Source: Anaerolineales bacterium
GTDB taxonomy: Bacteria; Chloroflexota; Anaerolineae; Aggregatilineales; J027
Direction of reading: 5' to 3'
DNA: 64,000 nt
Assembly (NCBI GenBank): GCA_020634155.1
Contig: JACKCI010000002.1
Span: 62,001 to 126,000 of the forward strand
Position numbers and translations under genes: made by a program. This document shows positions 1-9,620 of the stretch, in pieces (position 1 is the stretch's first letter; every line of letters begins with the position of its first letter). Below the pieces are notes generated by a model. The model had not been told where the DNA came from. It saw nothing but the letters and a program-made list of their open reading frames with translations, and searched no databases.

Positions 1-63
1 ATGCTGTTAGCTGATACCAAACGCCAACGTGAACGCCTCGGTAATCGCTATAACCGGACGTAA
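1..63 (+). CDS. 3' end of an upstream gene (partial)
   Basis: An open frame runs from the window edge to a TAA at 61-63 and gives a basic C-terminal tail ending in NRYNRT. A good ribosome binding site (taaggag) for the next gene follows at once, so this is the last gene upstream of the tube gene in the injection-system operon. Too little is visible to name it. The sheath and first tube genes are expected upstream in this family of clusters. Confidence 0.5.
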   Translation: MLLADTKRQRERLGNRYNRT

Positions 64-75
64 GGAGTAAAGCAC

Positions 76-504
76 ATGGAACTCGATCTTGTTCATAGTG
101 GGCATCGCTTTGTCGTGGAGATTGACGGCAAGCGGATGGCTGCTTTTACGGAATGCACACTCCCTACCCTCGAAATTGAGGTGGAAGAACAAAAAGAGGG
201 TGGCCTTAACGACTATGTACATGTTCTCCCCATCCGGCGCAAGAGTGGGCGTGTAACGTTGAAACGTGGCCTCACCAATAGCACCGAATTGCTTAAATGG
301 TATCAGCAAATTCTCGCGGGACAGGTCAAGCCTGCCACCAAATCACTCTCCATTATTATGATGGATACGAGCGGCGTTGAGATGGCCCGCTGGGACTTCC
401 TCGAAGCAATTCCCGTCAAATGGACAGGCCCACAGTTGAAATCTGACCAAGCGGCGGTAGCGATTGAAACCCTCGAATTGATTGTTCACGACTATATGGC
501 TTAG
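76..504 (+). CDS. Contractile injection system inner tube protein (T4 gp19-like)
   Basis: The 142-residue product has the length and pattern of the phage tail tube/gp19 family (Afp1/Pvc1 type): an N-terminal beta strand (ELDLVHSGHRFVVEIDGKRM), the FTECTLP segment, the K/R-rich GRVTLKRGLTNSTELLKWY core, and WDFLEAIPVKWTGP near the end. Such proteins form hexameric rings stacked into the rigid inner tube that is pushed through the target envelope when the sheath contracts. A strong RBS (gtaaggagtaaag) precedes the ATG. Baseplate genes follow on the same strand with short gaps, so it is one operon. The family call is firm; the choice among multiple tube paralogues is inference from order. Confidence 0.85.
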   Translation: MELDLVHSGHRFVVEIDGKRMAAFTECTLPTLEIEVEEQKEGGLNDYVHVLPIRRKSGRVTLKRGLTNSTELLKWYQQILAGQVKPATKSLSIIMMDTSGVEMARWDFLEAIPVKWTGPQLKSDQAAVAIETLELIVHDYMA

Positions 505-515
505 GGGGTGCTACG

Positions 516-3500
516 ATGATTATCCGCCGCAAAATGCCACGGGCTATGGGCCGTACTCAGACGGCCAATTTTACTGGGGTGCGTACTCTCAAGCGCAGTG
601 TGGATCATGTGCGCCGCATGATGGTGTCACGTCTACCCGCTGACTTGAGTACCCTCGCAATCGAGGAGCAGCCCAATATACCAGAAAGCGCTTTTCCAAG
701 CGTTGCACCAAGCTTCATGGGGCCACCACCTGCCCAACGGAGCGCCCTTGACGCCCCATCTGAAGAGGCCCGCATGCCCAAGGATTTGCAGGCGCTTTTC
801 AACATGCACAAAGCCAAGGGACGGCTAGAGCAAGAGGGCAGTTTTATGGATGATCTGCGCCAACGGGCCGATGAGACCAAGAAGCAAAAACAGGCGGCTG
901 TTCGCCATGTTCAGCCCCGTCCTGAGAATGTCAAATATGAGCCGCCTCCCATGCGCCGCAGCGTTGATGATGAGGCGACCAGCCAAAACCAAGCGGACAG
1001 CGATTTTCCTGAAGTGGTCGATTTTACGGCAGCCCCCGCCCGACGGATACGGACTTCTTTTGAATATGTCAATGTGAAGTCACCCGATAAAGGCGCGGAA
1101 CCCGAAGCTAACTTCAAAACCGAAATTGATGGCGATAGTGGGGCTAGTGACTCTAGCCCAAAAGCTGAAGCGCTCCAGCGAACACCGACAGATACCCCCA
1201 ACCTCACGGAGGCTTGGAGCGCAGATGACCATTGGCAAACGGTTTTATCCGGCGACTACCCCGCATTAGAGCATCCTGCTATAGATGAGGCTCCCGCGAT
1301 GGAAGCCGCAGTGCAAGGGCAGGATACCGCAGATTTTTCTACTGTAGAGCGCCCATCATTACCACATACCTCCTCCGCGCAACCGCCTATGCAGCGGGTC
1401 GCTGATGACACAGACTATGATGAGCCAGCACCGCTACAAGCCCAACGTGTTCAGCGCCAGCCCGAAGACCATTGGCAGGAAACGCTTGATGGTGATTTTC
1501 CACAGATGGAAACACCTTCTGAACGACAGTGGACAGATGACGTGGGCGACGATACTGGCTTCAATGAGGCACCAGCCCGGCCTACCCCACCTGTGCAACG
1601 GGTCGCTGACGACACAGGGTATGATAAGCCAGCGCCGTTACAAGCTCAACGTATTCAGCGCCAGCCCGAAGACCATTGGCAGGAAACGCTTGATGGTGAT
1701 TTTCCGCAAATGGAAACGCCTCCTGAGCAACATTGGGCGGATGATGCAGGCTTCAATGAACCACCAGCCCGGCACAACCCATCTGTGCAACGGGTCGCTG
1801 ACGACACAGGGTATGATGAGCCAGCGCCGTTACAAGCCCAACGTATTCAGCGCCAGCCCGAAGACCATTGGCAGGAAACGCTTGATGGTGATTTTCCGCA
1901 AATGGAAACGCCTCCTGAGCAACATTGGGCGGATGACGCGGGCGATAATGCAGGCTCCAGTGAGCCAGCAGCCCGACCTACCCCGCCTGTGCAGCGGGTC
2001 GTTGACGACATAGGGTATGATGAGCCAGCACCGCTACAAGCCCAACGTATTCAACGCCAGCCCGAAGACCATTGGCAGGAAACGCTTGATGGTGATTTTC
2101 CTGAGATGAACATGCCCGTTGAGCAACAATGGGCCGATGATCCGGACGATGATGCAGGCTTCAGTGAACCACCAGCCCGGCCTACCCCACCTGTGCAACG
2201 GATCGCTGATGACACAAGGCATGATGAGCCAGCGCCGCTACAAGCTCAACGTATTCAGCGCCAGCCCGAAGACCATTGGCAGGAAACGCTTGATGGTGAT
2301 TTTCCTGAGATGAACATGCCCGTTGAGCAACAATGGGCCGATGATGCAGCAGGGGGGGGTGATAACGTGGCTTTCAGTGAATCCCCTGCTCGACACAGCC
2401 CGCCAGTACAGCGGACGACGGGTGAAATAAGCAGCGACGCCGCCACCCAAGCCCGATATAGTCAGCCCCAAACCGAACAAGACTGGCTGCAAACCTATCT
2501 GGATGAGCCATACGAACGACAATGGGTAGAAGATGCGCCGAGTGGGGAGGGTACGTCCTTCAATGAAGCACCGCCCCGCCAGACCCCGCCTGTGCAACGG
2601 GTCGCTGATGACACAGGGTATGATGAGCCAGCGCCGCCACAAGCCCAACGTATCCAGCGCCAGCCTGAACAGCATTGGCAAGAAACGCTAGAGGGCGATT
2701 TCCCACAAATGGAAATGCCTCCTGAGCAACATTGGGCGGAGGATGACTCAGGTGGGGATGATGTAGCTTATAGTGAGACACCAGCAAGCTATACCCCGCC
2801 AGTACAACGGGCGGAGAATGAGTGGTCGGGTTATGATGAGCCAGCGCCGCTACAAGCCCAACGCATTCAACGCCAGCCTGAACGACATTGGCAAGAAACA
2901 CTGGAGGGTGATTTCCCGAACATGGAGATGCCCCTTGAGCAATATGGTGATAACCATGATGCACCTGTTGAGCGGCACACCCCAGCCCCCTTGCCTGTGC
3001 AGCGGGTAGCAAGGCGTGATATACAGCCACCCATCCAAACTCGACGTATCCAGCGCCAGCCTGAACAGCATTGGCAGGCTGCCGTGGGTGATACCTATTC
3101 TGATATGGATAGCGGAGACTATGCCCGAACCCCCAAGGTCGAGCGTGTGCAGCGGACACCTGTAGACCATTGGCAGGAGACACTTGAGGGCGATTTCCCA
3201 GCCATGCAGCCGCCCGTTGCTGAATCCCATCAACAAGCGGCGACTGAACAATGGCAAGCTGCGCTCGGTGGTGATTTCCCGGCCATGCAACATCCTGTTG
3301 ACGGGAGCCGCCCTGCTATGCAGCGAGAAATGGATGAAACCGCCGAGGAATATGACGGCTCGGTTGCTGATGAATGGTACTATCCAGAGATGGATGAACC
3401 CGACCGACTGCCAACCCAACCAGTGGATTTGGCGCAGGCATTAACAGCCTCTGGCTTCATGGGGCCGTCGGCTGGGTCACCTGTTCAGCGCACGCCCGAC

Positions 3501-3782
3501 CCCGACAGTGGGTTATTGGCGGCATTGGGGATGGCTCCTAATACGCCGATTCAACGCGAAGGGCCGCCAATGCCATCTACTAGCACTTCTGCAATTCAGC
3601 GTGCAGAGCTACCCCCGAACCGTAGCGAAATTGGGGGTGGACAATCGGAGAGCCAGAATAGCAGCAACGAGCGTGGCGAAGACGAACATGATCGCCAAGC
3701 CGTAGAAAATATGGCCCGCAAGGTCTATCGCATTTTGCAGCGTCGGTTCCGAATCGAAGTTGAACGTGAACGTGGTCGATAG
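516..3782 (+). CDS. Large repetitive acidic protein of the injection-system operon
   Basis: This 1088-residue protein has no recognised enzyme domain. Residues from about 240 to 930 carry twelve copies, some degenerate, of a motif of the form HWQxxLxGDFPxM. Most copies are followed by an EQxWADD stretch and a VQRVADDTGYDEPAP stretch. The best five copies are spaced 192-204 bp apart. It is rich in Asp, Glu, Gln and Pro, with no signal peptide or membrane segment. The C-terminus turns strongly basic (ARKVYRILQRRFRIEVERERGR region), which could be a docking tail. It lies between the tube and tube-adaptor genes, 11 bp after the tube stop and 9 bp before the next start. It could be a long flexible scaffold, a surface fibre or a payload linker; the sequence does not decide. 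Confidence 0.6.
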   Translation: MIIRRKMPRAMGRTQTANFTGVRTLKRSVDHVRRMMVSRLPADLSTLAIEEQPNIPESAFPSVAPSFMGPPPAQRSALDAPSEEARMPKDLQALFNMHKAKGRLEQEGSFMDDLRQRADETKKQKQAAVRHVQPRPENVKYEPPPMRRSVDDEATSQNQADSDFPEVVDFTAAPARRIRTSFEYVNVKSPDKGAEPEANFKTEIDGDSGASDSSPKAEALQRTPTDTPNLTEAWSADDHWQTVLSGDYPALEHPAIDEAPAMEAAVQGQDTADFSTVERPSLPHTSSAQPPMQRVADDTDYDEPAPLQAQRVQRQPEDHWQETLDGDFPQMETPSERQWTDDVGDDTGFNEAPARPTPPVQRVADDTGYDKPAPLQAQRIQRQPEDHWQETLDGDFPQMETPPEQHWADDAGFNEPPARHNPSVQRVADDTGYDEPAPLQAQRIQRQPEDHWQETLDGDFPQMETPPEQHWADDAGDNAGSSEPAARPTPPVQRVVDDIGYDEPAPLQAQRIQRQPEDHWQETLDGDFPEMNMPVEQQWADDPDDDAGFSEPPARPTPPVQRIADDTRHDEPAPLQAQRIQRQPEDHWQETLDGDFPEMNMPVEQQWADDAAGGGDNVAFSESPARHSPPVQRTTGEISSDAATQARYSQPQTEQDWLQTYLDEPYERQWVEDAPSGEGTSFNEAPPRQTPPVQRVADDTGYDEPAPPQAQRIQRQPEQHWQETLEGDFPQMEMPPEQHWAEDDSGGDDVAYSETPASYTPPVQRAENEWSGYDEPAPLQAQRIQRQPERHWQETLEGDFPNMEMPLEQYGDNHDAPVERHTPAPLPVQRVARRDIQPPIQTRRIQRQPEQHWQAAVGDTYSDMDSGDYARTPKVERVQRTPVDHWQETLEGDFPAMQPPVAESHQQAATEQWQAALGGDFPAMQHPVDGSRPAMQREMDETAEEYDGSVADEWYYPEMDEPDRLPTQPVDLAQALTASGFMGPSAGSPVQRTPDPDSGLLAALGMAPNTPIQREGPPMPSTSTSAIQRAELPPNRSEIGGGQSESQNSSNERGEDEHDRQAVENMARKVYRILQRRFRIEVERERGR
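1210..3300 (+). repeat. Tandem coding repeat array (about 192-204 bp units)
   Basis: The segment gaagaccattggcaggaa recurs at about 1464, 1668, 1860, 2064 and 2268, giving spacings of 204, 192, 204 and 204 bp. More diverged copies continue to about 3260. Several neighbouring units are almost identical at the DNA level, which indicates recent expansion by unequal recombination or slippage. The array is in frame within the large acidic protein, so copy-number changes would alter protein length without frameshift. Confidence 0.85.
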
Positions 3783-3791
3783 GAGGTCAAC

Positions 3792-4448
3792 ATGCCAGTT
3801 ACCAAGGGCGGTCTAGTCCCTGCTAAACTGATTAATCTCAATACAGGCGAGGAAGTGAACTTCATGTTCAACCCCAATGAATACTCCCTCTCCAAGAGTA
3901 ATACATGGGAAGCCAAGCCCCAAAAAGGTAAGAACATCCCTGCCCAAGAATTTAAGCAAGGTGGGGTTCAATCCTTGAAGCTACAATTGCGCTTCGATAC
4001 GTATGCTGATGGCTCGGATGTTCGGTTACATACCGATATGATTTGGAAGATGGCGGCCATTGATGAAACCCAAAAGGACGCCAATAGCGACAAGAGCCGC
4101 CCACCCCTTGTCGCCTTCCAATGGGGCAAGCTCTATTTTACGGCGGTGATTAAGAGCATCAGCCAAAAATTCACGCTGTTCTTGCCCGATGGTACCCCCG
4201 TGCGGACAACGGTTGACCTCACGCTCGACCAAGCCGAAGATACCACCGACTTCCAGCCCCAACCTGTTGCTAGTGAGCCAGCCGCGACCCCCCAAGTGGT
4301 AACCTCTGACTCTAGCCAACGCATTGACCATGTAGCCGCCAGCCAGACCGGAAGCGCTTCAAACCAACGGGCTGTTGCCGAAGCCAGCAACGTCGATAAT
4401 CCGAAGAAAGTACCCAATGGCACATCGTTAACGGTGCCTAAGAAATAA
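3792..4448 (+). CDS. Injection-system tube/baseplate adaptor (CIS tube domain, LysM-like tail)
   Basis: The 218-residue product matches the contractile-injection-system tube protein N-terminal domain (Afp7 type). Residues 1-150 include FMFNPNEYSLSKSNTWE, the FKQGG motif and a LQLRFDTYADG strand, ending in TTVDLTLDQAEDT. After a Pro/Ala linker the last 45 residues (from RIDHVAA to SLTVPKK) resemble a worn LysM fold. In relatives the adaptor joins tube and spike complex and the LysM part binds peptidoglycan or neighbouring baseplate parts. RBS aggaggt precedes the ATG. The first domain is clear; the degenerate LysM is my reading by pattern only. Confidence 0.8.
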   Translation: MPVTKGGLVPAKLINLNTGEEVNFMFNPNEYSLSKSNTWEAKPQKGKNIPAQEFKQGGVQSLKLQLRFDTYADGSDVRLHTDMIWKMAAIDETQKDANSDKSRPPLVAFQWGKLYFTAVIKSISQKFTLFLPDGTPVRTTVDLTLDQAEDTTDFQPQPVASEPAATPQVVTSDSSQRIDHVAASQTGSASNQRAVAEASNVDNPKKVPNGTSLTVPKK

Positions 4449-4466
4449 GGCTGAGGAGTTAATCAA

Positions 4467-6281
4467 ATGGGACGTGGTGACAACGCACTTCGTATCGCGC
4501 ATCCGAAGATAACAGTCAACGGGAGCTTGGTCGAGACTGCTGATATGGATCAGCTTATTGAGTTGGTCGTGGATAGTAGCCTGCACTTGCCAGATATGGC
4601 GGTTATCACGTTCCACGATGAAACCCTAGACTTGATTAATAGCTCAAAATTCCCGCTAGGTGCGCCACTTGAAATCAGCATGTCGGACTACGATAACCCG
4701 CGTAGCCCCAAGGTGATGTTCAAAGGTGAAATTGTGGCAATTGAGCCGGAGTTCAATGAGGGCGTGCTGGCGACATTGACCATTCGGGGCTACACCAAGA
4801 GCTACCGCTTGCACCGTGAGACCAAGACCAAGGCTTGGGTTGAGGTGACCGATTCCGACATTGCCCAAGCAATTGCAGGCAATGCTGGCCTTAGTCCACA
4901 GGTTGAGAGTACGACTGAAGTCTTTAAGCATGTCTTCCAAAATGCCTTGACTGATATGGCCTTTTTGCAACAACGGGCCATGCGGATTGGGTATGAGGTC
5001 TTTGTACAAGATGAAAAGCTCTATTTTCGCAAGCCCGACCCAACCGGCTCTCAGCTTGAACTCGAATTTGGTGAAGCTCTCCGCAGCTTTCGTCCAGCCT
5101 TGAGTGTGGCTGACCAAGTGAACGAAGTGACGGTTAAAGGTTGGGATGTGCAGAAAAAAGAGGCGATTACTGGAGTTGCTACTACCAGCCCGACCGCGCC
5201 CAGCATTGGGTTGGGTCAATGGGGTGGACAGGCCGCCCAAAGTGCCATTAGTGCCGCCAAGAAGATTCAGGTGCGCCGCCCAGTGCAAAGTCAAGCCGAT
5301 GCCGAAGCGGTAGCCAAAGCCATTTTGAATGAGGTCAATTCTGGCTTTATTGAGGCTGAGGGCGAGTCCGATGGACAACCCAACCTCAAAGCAGGGATGC
5401 TCATTAAAATTACTAAGCTGGGGGAGAAGTTCAGTGGTGTTTATAAATTGACGGCTATCCGTCATGTGTATAATCCCGAAAGCTTTACCAGCTATTTCAC
5501 CGTAGAAGGTATCCGCCCACGTATTCTGACGCAACTGCTGCGTGAACAAGAGTCAGAGTATTGGGGTGGGGTTGTGTCTGCGATCGTCACCAACAATAAT
5601 TCTCCTGAAGGTGATTGGGGCATGGTCAAGGTTAAGTATCCTTGGCTCGCAGACACGGAAGAAAGCTTTTGGGCACGGCTAACTGGCCCCGGTATTGGTA
5701 AGGAGCGCGGCCTGTACTTCTTGCCGGAAGTCAATGATGAGGTACTGGTGGCCTTTGAGCATGGGGACTTCAACCGCCCCTATATTCTCGGTGGTTTGTA
5801 TAATGGCAAGGATGCACCACCGGAGGCAATTAGCACGGTTGTACAGGGAGGGAATGTCGAGACCCGTGTAATCAAGACCCGCGCAGGTCATATCATTCGC
5901 TTGACGGATACAGCGGGAAATGAAAAGATCGAGATTATCGACTCGAAGTCTGAAATGTCGATGGCCTTTGACTCTGCCAACAAGACCATTGCGGTGGATA
6001 GTCAAGGCAAGGTTAATGTAACAGCCCAACAGGACATCAACATTCAAGCGACAGGCAATATCTCGATTTCCGCTAATGGTAGAATAGATATAGATGCCAC
6101 CCAAGGCTTGACACTCAATGGGATGACAGTTGATTTGTCGGCTCAATCCAGTGCGACCTTAAAGGCCAACGCCCAAATGACAGTGCAGGGTGGGTCAACC
6201 AAGGTGCAAGGTCAAGCAACCACCGATATTATCGGTTCAGTGTCCGTCGCAATACAAGGTGGCGTCGTCCGCATTAACTAG
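4467..6281 (+). CDS. VgrG/gp27-gp5-type spike protein
   Basis: The 604-residue protein has the spike architecture. A phage late-control-D (gp27-like) part spans residues 1-340. A gp5-type OB fold follows at about 365-460 (VTNNNSPEGDWGMVKVKYPW through NDEVLVAFEHGDFNRPYILG). The C-terminus is a repetitive beta-helix (about 470-604) rich in KIEIIDSKSEMSM-like and NINIQATGNISISANG-like strands. It trimerises at the tip of the tube and pierces the target membrane. No C-terminal effector domain is attached, and no PAAR tip gene is seen nearby. The gene is 18 bp after the adaptor and 17 bp before the gp25 gene. Confidence 0.88.
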   Translation: MGRGDNALRIAHPKITVNGSLVETADMDQLIELVVDSSLHLPDMAVITFHDETLDLINSSKFPLGAPLEISMSDYDNPRSPKVMFKGEIVAIEPEFNEGVLATLTIRGYTKSYRLHRETKTKAWVEVTDSDIAQAIAGNAGLSPQVESTTEVFKHVFQNALTDMAFLQQRAMRIGYEVFVQDEKLYFRKPDPTGSQLELEFGEALRSFRPALSVADQVNEVTVKGWDVQKKEAITGVATTSPTAPSIGLGQWGGQAAQSAISAAKKIQVRRPVQSQADAEAVAKAILNEVNSGFIEAEGESDGQPNLKAGMLIKITKLGEKFSGVYKLTAIRHVYNPESFTSYFTVEGIRPRILTQLLREQESEYWGGVVSAIVTNNNSPEGDWGMVKVKYPWLADTEESFWARLTGPGIGKERGLYFLPEVNDEVLVAFEHGDFNRPYILGGLYNGKDAPPEAISTVVQGGNVETRVIKTRAGHIIRLTDTAGNEKIEIIDSKSEMSMAFDSANKTIAVDSQGKVNVTAQQDINIQATGNISISANGRIDIDATQGLTLNGMTVDLSAQSSATLKANAQMTVQGGSTKVQGQATTDIIGSVSVAIQGGVVRIN

Positions 6282-6298
6282 ACTGAAGGTGATGGATT

Positions 6299-6694
6299 AT
6301 GGCAGATTTAATTGGACGCGGGTTCGCTTTTCCGCCCCAAGTTGACAATCGAGGGCAACTAGCGTTAACTAGCGTCGAAAATGAGATTATCCAAGCCATT
6401 CGGGTGATTATCGGTACTGCTCCCGGTGAGCGCCTTATGCGTCCCGACTTTGGATGTCGTATCCATGAACTAATCTTTGCACCCAATAACGCAGAAACAC
6501 ACGCCGCCGCCGAGCGCTATATCCGTGAGGCCTTGGGGCGTTGGGAACCGCGTATCAATGTAGAAGCCGTTCGGGTTTCGATGGACGCCGCCGATAGTGG
6601 GGGCATGTTGATTGAAATCGACTACCTAATTAAGGGGACACAAGACCCCCGTAGCCTCGTTTATCCCTTTTATCTGTTGCCTGACCAAAGTTGA
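6299..6694 (+). CDS. Baseplate wedge protein, gp25/GPW family
   Basis: The 131-residue product is a classic gp25-like lysozyme-family baseplate subunit. The core is VENEIIQAIRVIIGTAPGER followed by LMRPDFGCRIHELIFAPNN, with the conserved RPDFG and the AERYIREALGRWEPRI helix. In contractile systems it links the sheath start to the wedge and triggers sheath assembly. The ATG at 6299 is preceded by gaaggtgatgg, and the gene sits directly between spike and gpJ-like genes, as in other injection systems. Confidence 0.9.
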   Translation: MADLIGRGFAFPPQVDNRGQLALTSVENEIIQAIRVIIGTAPGERLMRPDFGCRIHELIFAPNNAETHAAAERYIREALGRWEPRINVEAVRVSMDAADSGGMLIEIDYLIKGTQDPRSLVYPFYLLPDQS

Positions 6695-6706
6695 GGTTAG
6701 CGATTT

Positions 6707-8689
6707 ATGCCGTTTGAAAGCCCGCGTCTAGACGACCGTTCCTTTGATGATATTGTTCAAGAGGCTATCCGGCGTATACCGCTTTATACGCCGGAATGGA
6801 CTGACCACAACCTCAGTGACCCCGGTATCACGCTGGTGGAGCTATTTGCATGGATGACCGACATCATCCTCTATCGGCTGAACCGCGTGCCGGATCGCCA
6901 TTATATTAAACTCATGGAATTGATTGGTATGAAGCTGCGCGAACCAGAAGCCGCCTCAACACGGGTGACATTCTGGCTCTCTGCGCCACAGCCAATTGAC
7001 ATCAAAATCCCAATGGGCACTGAGGTCTCGACTACCCGCACAGAAAATGACCCGGCCATTGTCTTTTCAACAAACGAGGAATTTCTGATTCGGGTAGCAG
7101 AAATGACCCAAATCATCACTAGCCATGTCTCACAAGAAGAGCAGCAGCGCAAGTATGATGTCCAGAACATGCGCCGCGTAACGGCTGGTTATGAAGGTTT
7201 TATGATCTTTCAAGAAAAACCACAAGCGGGTGATGCGATTTATTTTGGCTTTAGAACCGATCTCTCTCATCATATTCTCGGCCTTGAGTTGGATGTAGAT
7301 GTAGCAGGTGGTGCTGGTATTGACCCCACCCGTCCACCCTATGTGTGGCAAGCGCTCACTAACACCGCACCAATGGAGTGGACGGAGTGTGAGGTAGATG
7401 TGGACGGTACCAAAGGCTTCAATGTGCCGGGTGTAGTACGATTGCATCTGCCTAAGATAGCGGATGGTGATATCAACGGACGGCGTGGTTATTGGGTACG
7501 CTGTCGGATTAAAGACCCCGATCCCACTATCCCCCAATACCGTCGTAGCCCGATTGTGCGGCAAGCAGGGGCAGCATCATGGGGTTGTACCATCGTCTCC
7601 ACCCATGCGACCCGCATTCGCAACGAGGTGCTAGGCCGTAGCGATGGCGCACCGGGGCAGACCTTTAGCCTGCAAAATACACCTATCCTCAAGCGGCGTT
7701 CTCATGAATATCTGGCGGTGATTCCGAACCGCAAGCCCGAAGAAGTCTGGACAGAGGTAGCTGACTTCGCCAATTCCAAGCCAGATGATAAACACTACAC
7801 AATTGACAGCGCGAATGGTCAAGTCCGTTTTGGGCCAGTCATGCCACAACGCGATGGCTCTATGCAACGCTTTGGAGCTATTCCAGAACGGCGAGCCATG
7901 ATTATCATGCGCGAGTATCGGCATGGGGGCGGCTCGACGGGTAACCTGCAACGGGGTGCGCTCAATGTTCTCAAGACGAGCATCCCCTATATCAACCGTG
8001 TCTCCAACCGCCAATCGGCTACGGGTGGGTTGGACATGGAAAACCTTGATACTGCCAAGATGCGTGTTCCCGGTTATCTGCGCTCATTGCAACGGGCAGT
8101 GGTAGCTGATGACTTTGAGTATCTGACATTAGAAGCTGCACCCGGCAAGGTCTCGCGGGTTTTTGCTTTACAGCCTCCGGACTCAGCGCTCGGTGAAGTC
8201 AAGGTGCTGATTATCCCACGTGTGAACAATCCCGAAGGCCGTATCGGATTTGGGGAGTTGCAACTGGACGCGACCATTCGAGATCGCGTGCGGGAGTATC
8301 TGGATGAGCGCCGCCTGTTGACCGTGAAACTGGATGTGACCAGCCCGGCCTATTATTATGTATCGGTCAAGGTACGCTTGAAGACCAGTACCCATGAAGA
8401 TGCCGATAAGGTCAAGGAAGCGGTCTTGCAACGGCTGTATAGCTTCCTGAACCCGATTGTAGGCGGACCGGATGGCAATGGCTGGCCCTTTGGTCGTGAT
8501 TTGACCGAGTTCGATGTGGTGGCCTCAATGCAGAGTGTCCAAGGCATTGACTTTGTACGGTCAGTTCAACTCTTTCCGGTGACATGGAAGCAAAACCGTG
8601 CCACCGTAGGTACTGATCCTGTGCAGAAAATTGAAGTGGTTGCTCATGGGGTAATTGTTTCTTATACTCATGAGATTGAAATTGAATAG
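6707..8689 (+). CDS. Baseplate assembly protein, gpJ/gp6-like
   Basis: This 660-residue protein matches the long putative baseplate assembly family (Afp11 type). The start is LDDRSFDDIVQEAIRRIPLY then PEWTDHNLSDPGITLVELFAWM, a family hallmark; gpJ-type strands continue to YTHEIEIE. It forms wedge dimers around the spike hub. The middle third (about 240-400) carries VRCRIKDPDP and SNRQSATGGLDMENLDTAKM motifs typical of gpJ relatives. It starts 12 bp after gp25 and ends 17 bp before the next gene. Confidence 0.88.
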   Translation: MPFESPRLDDRSFDDIVQEAIRRIPLYTPEWTDHNLSDPGITLVELFAWMTDIILYRLNRVPDRHYIKLMELIGMKLREPEAASTRVTFWLSAPQPIDIKIPMGTEVSTTRTENDPAIVFSTNEEFLIRVAEMTQIITSHVSQEEQQRKYDVQNMRRVTAGYEGFMIFQEKPQAGDAIYFGFRTDLSHHILGLELDVDVAGGAGIDPTRPPYVWQALTNTAPMEWTECEVDVDGTKGFNVPGVVRLHLPKIADGDINGRRGYWVRCRIKDPDPTIPQYRRSPIVRQAGAASWGCTIVSTHATRIRNEVLGRSDGAPGQTFSLQNTPILKRRSHEYLAVIPNRKPEEVWTEVADFANSKPDDKHYTIDSANGQVRFGPVMPQRDGSMQRFGAIPERRAMIIMREYRHGGGSTGNLQRGALNVLKTSIPYINRVSNRQSATGGLDMENLDTAKMRVPGYLRSLQRAVVADDFEYLTLEAAPGKVSRVFALQPPDSALGEVKVLIIPRVNNPEGRIGFGELQLDATIRDRVREYLDERRLLTVKLDVTSPAYYYVSVKVRLKTSTHEDADKVKEAVLQRLYSFLNPIVGGPDGNGWPFGRDLTEFDVVASMQSVQGIDFVRSVQLFPVTWKQNRATVGTDPVQKIEVVAHGVIVSYTHEIEIE

Positions 8690-8706
8690 CCCGAGGAGAG
8701 GCAGAA

Positions 8707-9612
8707 GTGGCTGAAGAACGTCGGGCAATCCTAAAAATTGAAGGCCCTGATCTGACCTTTGAGCAAGTCGAGATTACAGAGAAGGGGTATACGGTAGGTC
8801 GTTTAAAGACCAATGACCTACCTCTGGAAAGCAGCAAAATCTCCCGCTATCATGCGCGGTTTGAACTGAACGACGACGGGTTGTCGGTCACTGACCTTGA
8901 TAGCAGCAATGGCACAATTGTAGGGGCGGGGCGCATTTTGCCGAATAAGCCCGTTGTGCTTAAGATTGGGGATGTGGTTCAGTTTGGGCCATTTCGCCTG
9001 ACCTATGAGCGCTTGATTGATGGCAAGGAGCTGCCTCCCTCAGCCCTACCAGAACCGCCCGCCGAACCACCTCCGCCGCCCGAATTACCCAGTATAGATG
9101 GCAATGGGCATAAACCACCGGAACACGTGCTGGGTATTCCCCGTGAGGGTAGCACATGGACAGATTATCTGCCCGGTATTTTCAGCGAAAATGAATTTAT
9201 GGGGCGTTTTCTGCTCATTTTTGAAGCTATCCATGCCCCGCTGGAATGGATTGTCGATAATTTTGATTGCTATCTTGATGCGAAGATGACCCCACCAGAG
9301 TGGCTGCAATGGTTTGGGAGTTGGGCTGATATTCTGGTACCGCAAAATTTGCCAGTTGAGCGCCAACGCGCTATTGTTTTAGAAATGAGTGACCTGTTCC
9401 TAGCACGTGGTACGCGTAAGAGTTTGACCCGTCACCTTGAACTGGTCTTTGATGTTCAACCAGAAGTAACAGAACCTGAAGAATCGTATACCTTTAACGT
9501 TAAAATACCTTTGGGTAAAGGTAAGGATACTGAGATTAACCGTGAGATTGCTCAACGCATCATAGAATCGCAGCGTCCAGCCTATACTCGTTATACATTG
9601 GAAATAGTCTAA
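8707..9612 (+). CDS. FHA domain fused to gpI-like tail/baseplate protein
   Basis: The gene starts with GTG after a gaggagaggcag RBS. Residues 20-100 form an FHA domain: the GR turn, SRYHARF and DLDSSNGTI keep the Arg, Ser, His and Asn-Gly that bind phosphothreonine. A Pro-rich linker (about 115-130) leads to a P2 gpI-like tail protein domain (about 150-300: YLPGIFSENEFMGRFLLIFE, then WLQWFGSWADI and RGTRKSLTRHLELVFD). gpI-like proteins close the baseplate. The FHA fusion suggests that assembly or anchoring is controlled by Ser/Thr phosphorylation; that is inference, since no kinase gene is visible here. Confidence 0.82.
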   Translation: MAEERRAILKIEGPDLTFEQVEITEKGYTVGRLKTNDLPLESSKISRYHARFELNDDGLSVTDLDSSNGTIVGAGRILPNKPVVLKIGDVVQFGPFRLTYERLIDGKELPPSALPEPPAEPPPPPELPSIDGNGHKPPEHVLGIPREGSTWTDYLPGIFSENEFMGRFLLIFEAIHAPLEWIVDNFDCYLDAKMTPPEWLQWFGSWADILVPQNLPVERQRAIVLEMSDLFLARGTRKSLTRHLELVFDVQPEVTEPEESYTFNVKIPLGKGKDTEINREIAQRIIESQRPAYTRYTLEIV

Positions 9613-9620
9613 AGTCTGTT

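Noticed and set aside
1405..2013. A 202-codon frame within the repeat protein gene
   Set aside because: Out-of-frame reading of the same DNA repeats; the in-frame product is longer, has an RBS and fits the operon.
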